Position numbers and translations under genes: made by a program. The notes under the pieces are model-generated. The model was not told where the DNA came from. It ran no database searches and saw only the letters and a program-made list of their open reading frames with translations. DNA of 9,165 nucleotides from Bacteroidota bacterium (lineage in GTDB: Bacteria > Bacteroidota > Bacteroidia > Bacteroidales > VadinHA17): positions 1 through 9,165 of the forward strand of contig JAUVHQ010000069.1 in assembly GCA_030593185.1 (NCBI GenBank). The letters run 5' to 3'. Below are positions 1-5,976 of the stretch, one piece after another (the stretch's first letter is position 1; each line of letters begins with the position of its first letter).

Positions 1-221
1 CAAACGGTGATACCATCAATGTGGGAGCTGTTGTTGACTCTGTTCATGATGTGCTCGAAATCAGTGATAACCAGATACAATCCCCGCCGGGTATCGGTTC
101 CAAATACCAGTCGGAATTTATTGAGGGAATGATAAAAGAAAATGATGAATTTATTATTTTGCTTAATATGAATAATGTATTCTCGGCAGAAGAAGTTGAT
201 TCTATAACCAGAAACCAGTAA
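1..221 (+). CDS. cheW: CheW-type chemotaxis coupling protein, C-terminal part (5' end outside window)
   Basis: CheW couples chemoreceptors to the kinase CheA on the cytoplasmic side of the receptor array. The open frame runs from the left edge (codons from position 3) to TAA at 219-221, giving about 73 visible residues. They match the end of the SH3-like CheW fold: the VGAVVDSVHDVLEI strand pair, the IQSPPGIG turn, a FIEGMIKENDEFIILLNM block corresponding to the family's 'ikGia..dgrliilLd', and a short final helix. A GTG at 21 is in frame, but the fold needs the missing N-terminal half, so this is an edge truncation and not a start. The receptor gene follows after 20 nt, consistent with an operon. 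Some CheW domains are fused to CheA or CheV; the missing N-terminus leaves that open, but the frame ends right after the CheW domain. Confidence 0.88.
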   Translation, partial: NGDTINVGAVVDSVHDVLEISDNQIQSPPGIGSKYQSEFIEGMIKENDEFIILLNMNNVFSAEEVDSITRNQ

Positions 222-241
222 TACATAAAAACAACATAACC

Positions 242-1885
242 ATGAAAAACTTAAAAATTTCCAATGCGCTTTTAATTGCGGCAGGACTAATTGCTGCGTT
301 TCTCATTATTCTTAGCCTGTTTGGTTTGCAAAAAATGAAACAAATCAACGATGGGGTGAATACTATTTACAAAGACAGAATTGTGCCGTTGATCCAGTTA
401 TCAGATATTGATGATGCGTATGCAGTTAATGTAGTTGACTGCTCCCATAAAATACTGTCTGGCCAGCTTGACTGGAATGAGGGCAGGGACATAATAATAT
501 CAGCTCAGCAGACTACTGAAAAAATATGGAATGATTACATAAAAACCTATCTTACCAGCAAGGAGGAAAAACAAGTGAAAGAGGCTGAAACTTTGTTAGT
601 CAAAGCCAATTATGCAGTTGAATCGTTGCTGGATATCGTTGAAAAAAATGATACCGAAAGATTATCTTCTTTCATATTGTATGATATGCATAATTCTCTT
701 GATCCTTTAACATCAAAGATCAATGAGTTAGTCAGATTGCAGGAAACCATTGCCAAAGAAATCTATGATAATGCTATAATCATATTTTCTAATGCCAGGT
801 TTGGTTTTATTATTATTAGCTTGATTGGTGTAGTAATTGCATTGTCATTCCTTCTGTGGGTTACTTATAGTATTAAACTAAAAATCAAAAAAGCTTCTGA
901 TATCATATTAAAGCTTTCCAAAGGTGACTACACTACCAGTATTGAAGGAATTTCCAAAGATGAAATAGGAGTTTTACTTGGTTTTTTAGATACAATGACA
1001 GATAAACAAAAAAAAATAATACAAGCTGTAAAAAATGCATCGGAAAATGTGGCGGCAGCAGGTACCGAACTGAATTCCAGTTCACAGGAATTATCCCAGG
1101 GAGCATCTGAACAGGCATCATCGCTTGAGGAGGTTTCATCATCTATGGAAGAAATGGCCTTAAGCATTAAGCAAAATGCAGGGAATGCCAGACAAACCGA
1201 AGAGATTGCCAATATGGCTGCTGATAATATTGAGGAAAGCAGTAGTAAAGTAAGTGAAACAACCGAATCAATGAACACAATAGCTGAAAAGATATCTATT
1301 ATAGGCGATATTGCTTTTCAAACTAATATACTTGCGCTTAACGCTGCTGTTGAAGCTGCCAGGGCAGGGGAACATGGAAAAGGGTTTGGTGTTGTTGCTG
1401 CCGAAGTAGGTAAACTGGCAGAGCGTAGTAAAGTTGCTGCTGCCGAAATTAATGAGCTATCCAGAACAGGTGTAAAGAATGCCGAGGATTCTAAAAAACT
1501 TCTGAGTGAGCTTGTTCCTGAAATACGTAAAACAGCATCACTGGTACAGGAGATCACTGCTGCAAGCCAGGAACAAAATTCTGGTTCTTCTCAGATTAAT
1601 ACAACAATACAGCAACTTAATGAGATTACCCAGCAAAATGCTGCATCTTCCGAAGAAATAGCAACTAGTGCCGAGGAGCTGTCAAGCCAGGCAGACCAGT
1701 TACTGGAATCAGTCTCCTTTTTCAATATTGGTAATGAGTCAGGAACAAAACAGCCATTTAAAGCTCTCATATCCAAAAAGAAAAAGGCTAAGAAGGAAAA
1801 CAAGCAAAAGGAGAAGCCAAAAGGCATGAAAATAAACCTTGATGAAAAGGGAGATATGCTTGATGATGAGTATGAGAGGTTTTGA
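242..1885 (+). CDS. Methyl-accepting chemotaxis protein, two-TM, 4HB-like sensor, HAMP, C-terminal CheR tether
   Basis: This is a 547-residue transmembrane chemoreceptor that controls CheA. TM1 is about residues 8-28; an extracytoplasmic, mostly helical region (about 30-180) resembles a four-helix-bundle MCP sensor; TM2 is about 187-211; a HAMP domain (about 210-265) includes SKDEIGVLLGFLDTM; the signalling domain covers about 270-495. The hairpin tip that binds CheA and CheW is nearly canonical (about 356-396, with DIAFQTNILALNAAVEAARA then GKGFGVVAAEVGKLAERS). Two sites fit the methylation consensus [AST][AST]xx[EQ][EQ]xx[AST][AST]: E296/E297 and E471/E472. After about 495 a lysine-rich linker leads to the C-terminus EYERF (543-547), which fits the x-[HFYW]-x-x-[HFYW] pentapeptide that tethers CheR or CheB. 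The ligand cannot be predicted. The ATG at 242 lies 20 nt after cheW with no clear Shine-Dalgarno sequence. Confidence 0.96.
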   Translation: MKNLKISNALLIAAGLIAAFLIILSLFGLQKMKQINDGVNTIYKDRIVPLIQLSDIDDAYAVNVVDCSHKILSGQLDWNEGRDIIISAQQTTEKIWNDYIKTYLTSKEEKQVKEAETLLVKANYAVESLLDIVEKNDTERLSSFILYDMHNSLDPLTSKINELVRLQETIAKEIYDNAIIIFSNARFGFIIISLIGVVIALSFLLWVTYSIKLKIKKASDIILKLSKGDYTTSIEGISKDEIGVLLGFLDTMTDKQKKIIQAVKNASENVAAAGTELNSSSQELSQGASEQASSLEEVSSSMEEMALSIKQNAGNARQTEEIANMAADNIEESSSKVSETTESMNTIAEKISIIGDIAFQTNILALNAAVEAARAGEHGKGFGVVAAEVGKLAERSKVAAAEINELSRTGVKNAEDSKKLLSELVPEIRKTASLVQEITAASQEQNSGSSQINTTIQQLNEITQQNAASSEEIATSAEELSSQADQLLESVSFFNIGNESGTKQPFKALISKKKKAKKENKQKEKPKGMKINLDEKGDMLDDEYERF

Positions 1886-1906
1886 AGTAGGTGAGTAAGG
1901 AAGGAA

Positions 1907-1927
1907 GAGATGAGAGATGAGAGGTGA
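1907..1927 (+). repeat. Tandem heptamer, GAGATGA x2 plus GAGGTGA
   Basis: Three head-to-tail 7-bp units, the third with one change, lie in the purine-rich 193-nt gap between the receptor gene and cheR. The preceding word TAGGTGAGTA (1888-1897) recurs exactly at 7471-7480. No gene is visible in this gap. Confidence 0.7.
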
Positions 1928-2065
1928 GCGAAGAGCTCTATGAACTTTAAACCCTTTGGAAGGATGAAGTTTTATACTCGAAATTTGAATTGAGAGAGAA
2001 AGGAATAACTTGAGATATAGAACAAAACTCTAAACCTGAACCGAGCGAAGCGAGCTCAACGACTG

Positions 2066-2072
2066 AAAGGAG
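2066..2072 (+). promoter_or_regulatory. Shine-Dalgarno sequence AAAGGAG for the TTG start of cheR
   Basis: AAAGGAG sits 6 nt before the TTG at 2079. An in-frame TGA at 2064-2066 prevents any earlier start, and the CheR N-terminal domain begins immediately after the TTG, so this site fixes the start. The other genes in the window have no comparably strong site, which makes this one stand out. Confidence 0.75.
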
Positions 2073-2078
2073 TTAAAC

Positions 2079-2936
2079 TTGAATCATAGATTAACAAACA
2101 GTGAGTTTAACCGCCTGAGTAGTTTTATTACCTGCAATTACGGGATAAAGCTGCCGGAAAAGAAGAAAATATTGCTTGAAAATCGTCTTCAAAAACGACT
2201 GAGAGAATTGGATATCAATTCGTTTGGTGAGTATATTGAGCACGTGTTCAGTGATCCGGGACTTCAGAATGAACTGGTGCATATGATCGATAGTATTTTA
2301 ACTAACAAAACCAGTTTTTTCAGGGAAAAACAACAATTCGAATTTCTGAAAGATGAAGTTTTACCCTCTATCTATAAAAATAAAAGTAAGAATGATGAAT
2401 TCAGAATATGGAGTGCCGGCTGTTCCAGTGGTGAGGAAGCTTATACACTGGCTTTCCTGCTAAGTGAATTCAAATCAAACAATAGTGATTTTAACTTTTT
2501 AATAACTGCAACCGATATTTCAACAAGAATGCTCAAAACAGCTAAAAAAGCTGTTTATCCTGAAAAACTTGTTATTGATGTTCCTGTACATATGAAACAG
2601 AAATATCTTTTAAAAAGTAAAGACCGGCACAAAAAGAGTGTAAGAATAGCACCTGAGTTGAGAAATATTATTCATTTTGAACAACACAATCTAATTGAAA
2701 AAGAATATTCTGCATTTGACAGTTTTGATGTGATCTTTTGCAGGAATGTCCTTATCTATTTTGAGAAACAAACTCAACATGAAGTCCTGGATAGATTTAC
2801 GGAAAAACTCAGGAAAAACGGCTATTTGTTTCTGGGACTTTCTGAATCACTGGCATCCTTTAATTTGCCATATAAATTAGCAATGCCTTCAGTCTATATA
2901 AAAACGGCAACTAAGTCAACTCATAAAGCACTGTAA
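2079..2936 (+). CDS. cheR: CheR, chemoreceptor glutamate methyltransferase (TTG start)
   Basis: CheR transfers methyl groups from S-adenosylmethionine to receptor glutamates, for adaptation. The 285 residues are of normal family length. The N-terminal all-helical CheR_N domain covers about 5-60 (GIKLPEKKKILLENRL), followed by the NKTSFFRE segment (76-83). The SAM-binding core has motif I WSAGCSSGEE (111-120), the acidic ATDIS loop (144-148) and FDVIFCRNVLIYFEK (216-230), ending in GYLFLGLSES (248-257). The beta-subdomain (about 178-200) has, by a from-memory alignment, the same length as that of enterobacterial CheR, which binds receptor pentapeptides; this fits the EYERF tail of the receptor encoded just upstream. 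The start is TTG with a good Shine-Dalgarno site; no other in-frame start would keep CheR_N whole. The next gene begins 10 nt downstream. Confidence 0.96.
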   Translation: MNHRLTNSEFNRLSSFITCNYGIKLPEKKKILLENRLQKRLRELDINSFGEYIEHVFSDPGLQNELVHMIDSILTNKTSFFREKQQFEFLKDEVLPSIYKNKSKNDEFRIWSAGCSSGEEAYTLAFLLSEFKSNNSDFNFLITATDISTRMLKTAKKAVYPEKLVIDVPVHMKQKYLLKSKDRHKKSVRIAPELRNIIHFEQHNLIEKEYSAFDSFDVIFCRNVLIYFEKQTQHEVLDRFTEKLRKNGYLFLGLSESLASFNLPYKLAMPSVYIKTATKSTHKAL

Positions 2937-2946
2937 ATCAATTATT

Positions 2947-3828
2947 ATGAAAAATAATTCAGAAAATAAAACAAAAAAAGGACCTAATGAAAAACTTGAG
3001 ATTATCGAAAAGCTCAGGTTAGAGAACAAGGAGCTTTCTAAACAGCTTGCACGGGTTAATGATAAATTAAAAGGATCAGAGAAATTCAAAAGCAATTTTC
3101 TCGCAAATATGATGAATGAGATCATAAACCCTTATACCTCAATAATGAGCTTGTCGAAAAATATTGTTGAGTTGGGCAGGAATGACTGGGATAAAGCAGC
3201 ATCAATGGCAGAGCTTATTTATTCCGAGGCAAGTGACCTGGATTTTCAGTTAAATAATATTTTTGTTGCAGCCGAAATTGAGGCAGGTGAAGCATTTACC
3301 CAGATATCAAATATTGAAATAAATGGTCTTATTCAGGATGCTATTGACAAAATTAAGTTTAAGGCAGAAAAGAGGAATATCGTGATCAATGTTGAATATA
3401 TTGTGAAACAGGGGAAGCAGAAGGAACCTCTGAATTTCACGACCGATTACTCAAAGCTCAGGTTAATATTAACGAATTTTCTGAATAATGCAATAAAATA
3501 TAGTAACCCTGGTGGCAGAATAAAAGTTTTGGCTGTCGTAGAAAACAAAAAAGCAAAAATTACCGTGCAGGACTTTGGAACCGGAATCGAAAAAGAAGAC
3601 CTTAATACTATTTTTGACCGGTTCAGGAAACTTGACTCAGATGTGAATTCTTTGAATACCGGTCACGGACTGGGTCTTTCGGTTGCTAAAGCGCTGTCTG
3701 ATATTTTGGAAGGAGAAATAACAATTAAAACAGAAAGAAATAAAGGATCATCTTTTACCATTATTGTACCCGAAGCAGAACCTGATGATGATACTTTCTT
3801 GTCTGAAGGAGATGAGATAATTTTCTAA
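2947..3828 (+). CDS. Cytosolic histidine-kinase-like protein: coiled coil, His-less HisKA, intact HATPase
   Basis: The protein has 293 residues, no membrane segment and no recognisable input domain. An N-terminal coiled coil (about 14-46) leads into a HisKA-like domain (about 47-112) and a HATPase_c domain (about 165-275). The family H-box MSHEIRTP reads MNEIINP here (55-62 with the preceding Met), so the phosphoacceptor histidine is Asn57 (AAT, 3115-3117). The only histidine in the whole protein is H240, in the G2 loop. Glu58 and Asn61 keep the acidic and T/N positions that HisKA proteins use for phosphatase activity. The ATP site looks complete: N box LTNFLNNAIKYS (175-186), G1 DFGTG (209-213), F box FDRFRKLD (223-230), G2 GHGLGL (239-244). 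It probably binds ATP but cannot autophosphorylate in the usual way. A role as response-regulator phosphatase or scaffold is inference. The acidic C-terminal tail is unassigned. It follows cheR by 10 nt, so the two are probably co-transcribed. Confidence 0.9.
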   Translation: MKNNSENKTKKGPNEKLEIIEKLRLENKELSKQLARVNDKLKGSEKFKSNFLANMMNEIINPYTSIMSLSKNIVELGRNDWDKAASMAELIYSEASDLDFQLNNIFVAAEIEAGEAFTQISNIEINGLIQDAIDKIKFKAEKRNIVINVEYIVKQGKQKEPLNFTTDYSKLRLILTNFLNNAIKYSNPGGRIKVLAVVENKKAKITVQDFGTGIEKEDLNTIFDRFRKLDSDVNSLNTGHGLGLSVAKALSDILEGEITIKTERNKGSSFTIIVPEAEPDDDTFLSEGDEIIF

Positions 3829-3863
3829 GTGGTAATGAGGTGATGAAGTAATGAAGTGCTAAG

Positions 3864-3884
3864 AGTTACGGGTTACGAGTTACG
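3864..3884 (+). repeat. Tandem heptamer AGTTACG-GGTTACG-AGTTACG
   Basis: Three 7-bp units lie in the 169-nt gap before cheD. The reverse-complement unit recurs at 4560-4566 and 7542-7555. Just upstream, TAATGAGGTG (3833-3842) and TAATGAAGTG (3849-3858) form a direct repeat 16 nt apart. No gene is visible in this gap. Confidence 0.75.
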
Positions 3885-3908
3885 TGTTTTGGGATATAAA
3901 GAAGAACG

Positions 3909-3930
3909 TATAACATTTAACCCTTAACTC
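3909..3930 (+). repeat. Leader block of cheD, shared with the gap before 4659
   Basis: This 22-nt block begins TATAACATTTAAC and ends TTAACTC. It matches 4609-4630 at 20 of 22 positions. The start-proximal word AAAAGCAAT also occurs in both leaders. It could be a duplicated leader, a shared promoter or operator, or one member of a dispersed repeat; I cannot tell which. Confidence 0.6.
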
Positions 3931-3997
3931 ATTTTAGTTCCTTTTAGTCATTTAAACACATTGGTTTTCATTTTAAAAGGGTCCCAATAAAAGCAAT

Positions 3998-4468
3998 ATG
4001 AACGACACCATAAAAAGATATTACCTGCATCCATCTTCGTTAATAGTCTGTAACAGTCCTACAGAGATAATAACACTGCTTGGTTCGTGTGTCGCAGTGT
4101 GCTTGTGGGACCCGGTGAAAGAATTCGGAGGGATGAACCATTTTATGTTGCCATTATGGAACGGTCAGGGACTTACTTCACCAAAATACGGGGATATTGC
4201 AACGGAGAAGCTTATAGCCAGAATGATAAAACTTGGTTCGGACAAGCATAATCTAAAGGCAAAACTATTTGGAGGGGCTTCAGTTTTGTTCTCTGATAAT
4301 AATTTGTTTAATATTGGTGAAAGAAATATTGAGACAGCAAAAGAGATACTGGAAAGAAATAAAATCCCGGTTATCAGTTCCAGCACTGGTAGTACAATGG
4401 GCAGGAAGATTCTTTTTAATACAAAAACAGGTACTATAAGACAAAAATTAATAAAGAAGAATAACTGA
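3998..4468 (+). CDS. cheD: CheD, chemoreceptor glutamine deamidase
   Basis: CheD deamidates specific receptor glutamines to glutamates, creating methylation sites for CheR; in some bacteria it also binds CheC or CheY. The 156 residues form one complete CheD domain. The catalytic Cys is C31 in LLGSCVAVCLWD and the His is H48 in GGMNHFMLP, with the same 17-residue spacing as the C27/H44 pair of Thermotoga CheD. Other family signatures are KYGDIATEKLI (63-73), KLFGGASVLF (89-98), NIGERNIETAKEIL (105-118) and the SSSTGSTMGRKI stretch (127-138). The basic C-terminus (RQKLIKKNN) is short. The gene stands apart, with gaps of 169 nt before and 190 nt after, so it may have its own promoter. No CheC is seen in the window. 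Confidence 0.96.
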   Translation: MNDTIKRYYLHPSSLIVCNSPTEIITLLGSCVAVCLWDPVKEFGGMNHFMLPLWNGQGLTSPKYGDIATEKLIARMIKLGSDKHNLKAKLFGGASVLFSDNNLFNIGERNIETAKEILERNKIPVISSSTGSTMGRKILFNTKTGTIRQKLIKKNN

Positions 4469-4510
4469 TTTTTTTTGTAACTAATCGGTACTTACGTGAA
4501 TTAAAGGAAA

Positions 4511-4566
4511 AAATGAGCAAATGCGAAAATGAGTAAATGACAGAGGCGTACTCGTTACTCGTAACA
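4511..4566 (+). repeat. Short direct repeats and inverted-orientation heptamers in the cheD downstream gap
   Basis: AAATGAGCAAATG (4511-4523) and AAATGAGTAAATG (4527-4539) match at 12 of 13 positions with a 16-nt period. They are followed by CGTTACT (4553-4559) and CGTAACA (4560-4566), which resemble the reverse complement of the AGTTACG unit at 3864-3884. The word GGAAGGATGA at 4571-4580 also occurs at 1958-1967. No gene is visible between 4469 and 4658. Confidence 0.6.
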
Positions 4567-4608
4567 CACTGGAAGGATGATGCGAAGAAAAATGCGAATA
4601 GCTTAACT

Positions 4609-4630
4609 TATAACATTTAACTTTTAACTC
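4609..4630 (+). repeat. Leader block of the double-receiver gene, paired with 3909-3930
   Basis: It differs from the cheD leader block only at two adjacent positions (TT in place of CC). It ends 28 nt before the ATG at 4659, while the cheD copy ends 67 nt before its ATG. In both leaders a C-run and AAAAGCAAT directly precede or overlap the start codon. Confidence 0.6.
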
Positions 4631-4658
4631 TTAACATTAACTTTTCCCCCCAAAAGCA

Positions 4659-5768
4659 ATGAATACTTTCGGTAGCTATAAAATCCTGATTGTTGATGAT
4701 GATATCTTGAATATCAAATTAATCCAGGAGATCCTGAAAAGGGAGAAATACCAGTTTGCGACTGCATTAAACGGCAGGACAGCAATTCACAAAGCAAAAG
4801 CACATAAGTTTGATCTTATCCTTCTCGATATTCTAATGCCCGGTATTGACGGTTTTGAGGTTTGTAAGGAACTTCAGAACTATCCCGGAACTAAGGATAT
4901 TCCGATAATTTTCCTTACCGCCTTGGATGATATTGAAAAAACAAAACAAGGATTTGATGCAGGAGCAGTTGACTATGTTACAAAGCCCTTTAACAGAGAT
5001 GAATTGCTGGCAAGGGTTAGAACTCAGATTGAACTTAAGAGAAACAAAGAAAAGTTAATTGAAACTAAGGATACGATTGAAATAGCAACAGATCTCAAGA
5101 ACGAATCCGTTATAATGGAAACTGCAAAAATATTTACTAACTTAAATAGTATTAATGCGCTGGGAAACAGTCTTATAAAAACAAATCTTAACCCCGAACA
5201 GAAAAAGATATCTGAAACTATTCTTAATAAATGTAATAAAACAAAAAAGCAGCTTGAAGAAGTAATTCAAATAATAAGAATTAGTATCGAACAAATAATA
5301 TCGGGAGAGCCCGTGGCTGGTGTGGATTATAAGGCTGACAAAATAATTACAAAATTTATTAAACAGACTGAAAAAAAATTACGTGAGAGAAACAAAGAAA
5401 TTGCAAAAAAACTGACAATACTTATTGCTGAAGATAACATAATAGTTCAGAAACTGACTGAAAATAATCTAAAAAAGCTGGGACATACTGTTAATGTTGC
5501 TGAGAATGGAAAGCAGGCTGTTGATAAATTCAGAACAGGGAAATATGATATGATTTTTATGGATTGCCAGATGCCGGAAATGGATGGCTTTAAGGCAACT
5601 ATAGCGATTAGAGAAATAGAAAAAGAGGAGAATGTATCTCCTGGAACCCAGATCATTGCAATGACCGCAGGTGCAACACAAAGTGAAAGGAAAAAGTGTA
5701 TTGATGCTGGAATGGACGATTTCCTGGAAAAACCTTTTAAAGTCCAGGAATTGTTGGAGAAGTTGTGA
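4659..5768 (+). CDS. Double-receiver protein: REC, degenerate HisKA-like linker, REC
   Basis: The protein has 369 residues and two receiver domains. REC1 (about 7-125) has the acidic pocket D13/D14, phosphoacceptor D57 in LILLDILMPG, T87 and K109. REC2 (about 252-369) has E258/D259, phosphoacceptor D302 in MIFMDCQMPEMDG, T336 and K358; it resembles the C-terminal receiver of hybrid histidine kinases. Both look able to be phosphorylated. The helical linker contains no histidine. By a from-memory alignment, residues about 153-213 match HisKA without gaps: ETAKIFTNLNSI sits on the H-box MSHEIRTPLNAI, and TNLNPEQ...ETILN matches the start of the second helix. Ala156 replaces the histidine and Lys157 the glutamate. 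No HATPase domain follows; only about 35 residues separate it from REC2. This suggests a hybrid kinase that lost its catalytic domain and became a regulator or phosphate sink. The ATG at 4659 is 7 residues before the first strand, a normal distance for a receiver. Confidence 0.92.
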   Translation: MNTFGSYKILIVDDDILNIKLIQEILKREKYQFATALNGRTAIHKAKAHKFDLILLDILMPGIDGFEVCKELQNYPGTKDIPIIFLTALDDIEKTKQGFDAGAVDYVTKPFNRDELLARVRTQIELKRNKEKLIETKDTIEIATDLKNESVIMETAKIFTNLNSINALGNSLIKTNLNPEQKKISETILNKCNKTKKQLEEVIQIIRISIEQIISGEPVAGVDYKADKIITKFIKQTEKKLRERNKEIAKKLTILIAEDNIIVQKLTENNLKKLGHTVNVAENGKQAVDKFRTGKYDMIFMDCQMPEMDGFKATIAIREIEKEENVSPGTQIIAMTAGATQSERKKCIDAGMDDFLEKPFKVQELLEKL

Positions 5769-5802
5769 ATGGAAGAGGCTAAGGAGCGAAAAGTTGAAGA
5801 AA

Positions 5803-5849
5803 GTTTGGCATTGCCAAACCTCACAGCCTATCCCGAACTTGATTCGGGA
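5803..5849. repeat. Two adjacent inverted repeats after the double-receiver gene (possible terminator or REP-like element)
   Basis: GTTTGGCATTGCCAAAC (5803-5819) is a perfect odd palindrome with 8-bp arms. TCCCGAACTTGATTCGGGA (5831-5849) has 7-bp arms and a 5-nt loop. They lie 34-80 nt after the stop at 5768. No U-run follows, so intrinsic termination is uncertain; an mRNA-stabilising or REP-type role is also possible. The rest of the gap to 5976 is purine-rich with no clear gene. Confidence 0.6.
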
Positions 5850-5976
5850 AGCGGGTAGTGGAAAGGATTGTGGGAGTGAGTAATAGTGATACAGTGTTGT
5901 AGGGTGAAGAGATATGGAATAGTAAGTGAGGAGTAGGAAGAAGTCATACAATAGATTCTTCGGTTTAATCACTAAT

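Noticed and set aside
1926..2057. Two small GAGC/GCTC hairpins (1926-1938 and 2043-2057) with a shared GAGCGAAG word
   Set aside because: Only 4-bp stems with no T-run; too weak to call terminators or operators.
3887..3921. Bacteroidota-type promoter (TTTG / TAnnTTTG) upstream of cheD
   Set aside because: A TTTTG is present 17 nt before TATAACATTTAAC, but that does not match the -7 consensus; not supportable.
4469..4480. T-run directly after cheD as an intrinsic terminator
   Set aside because: There are T residues but no convincing GC-rich stem before them.
5769..5858. Small 29-codon frame starting with an ATG directly after the double-receiver stop codon
   Set aside because: It runs through both inverted repeats, resembles no known protein and has no ribosome binding site; probably chance.
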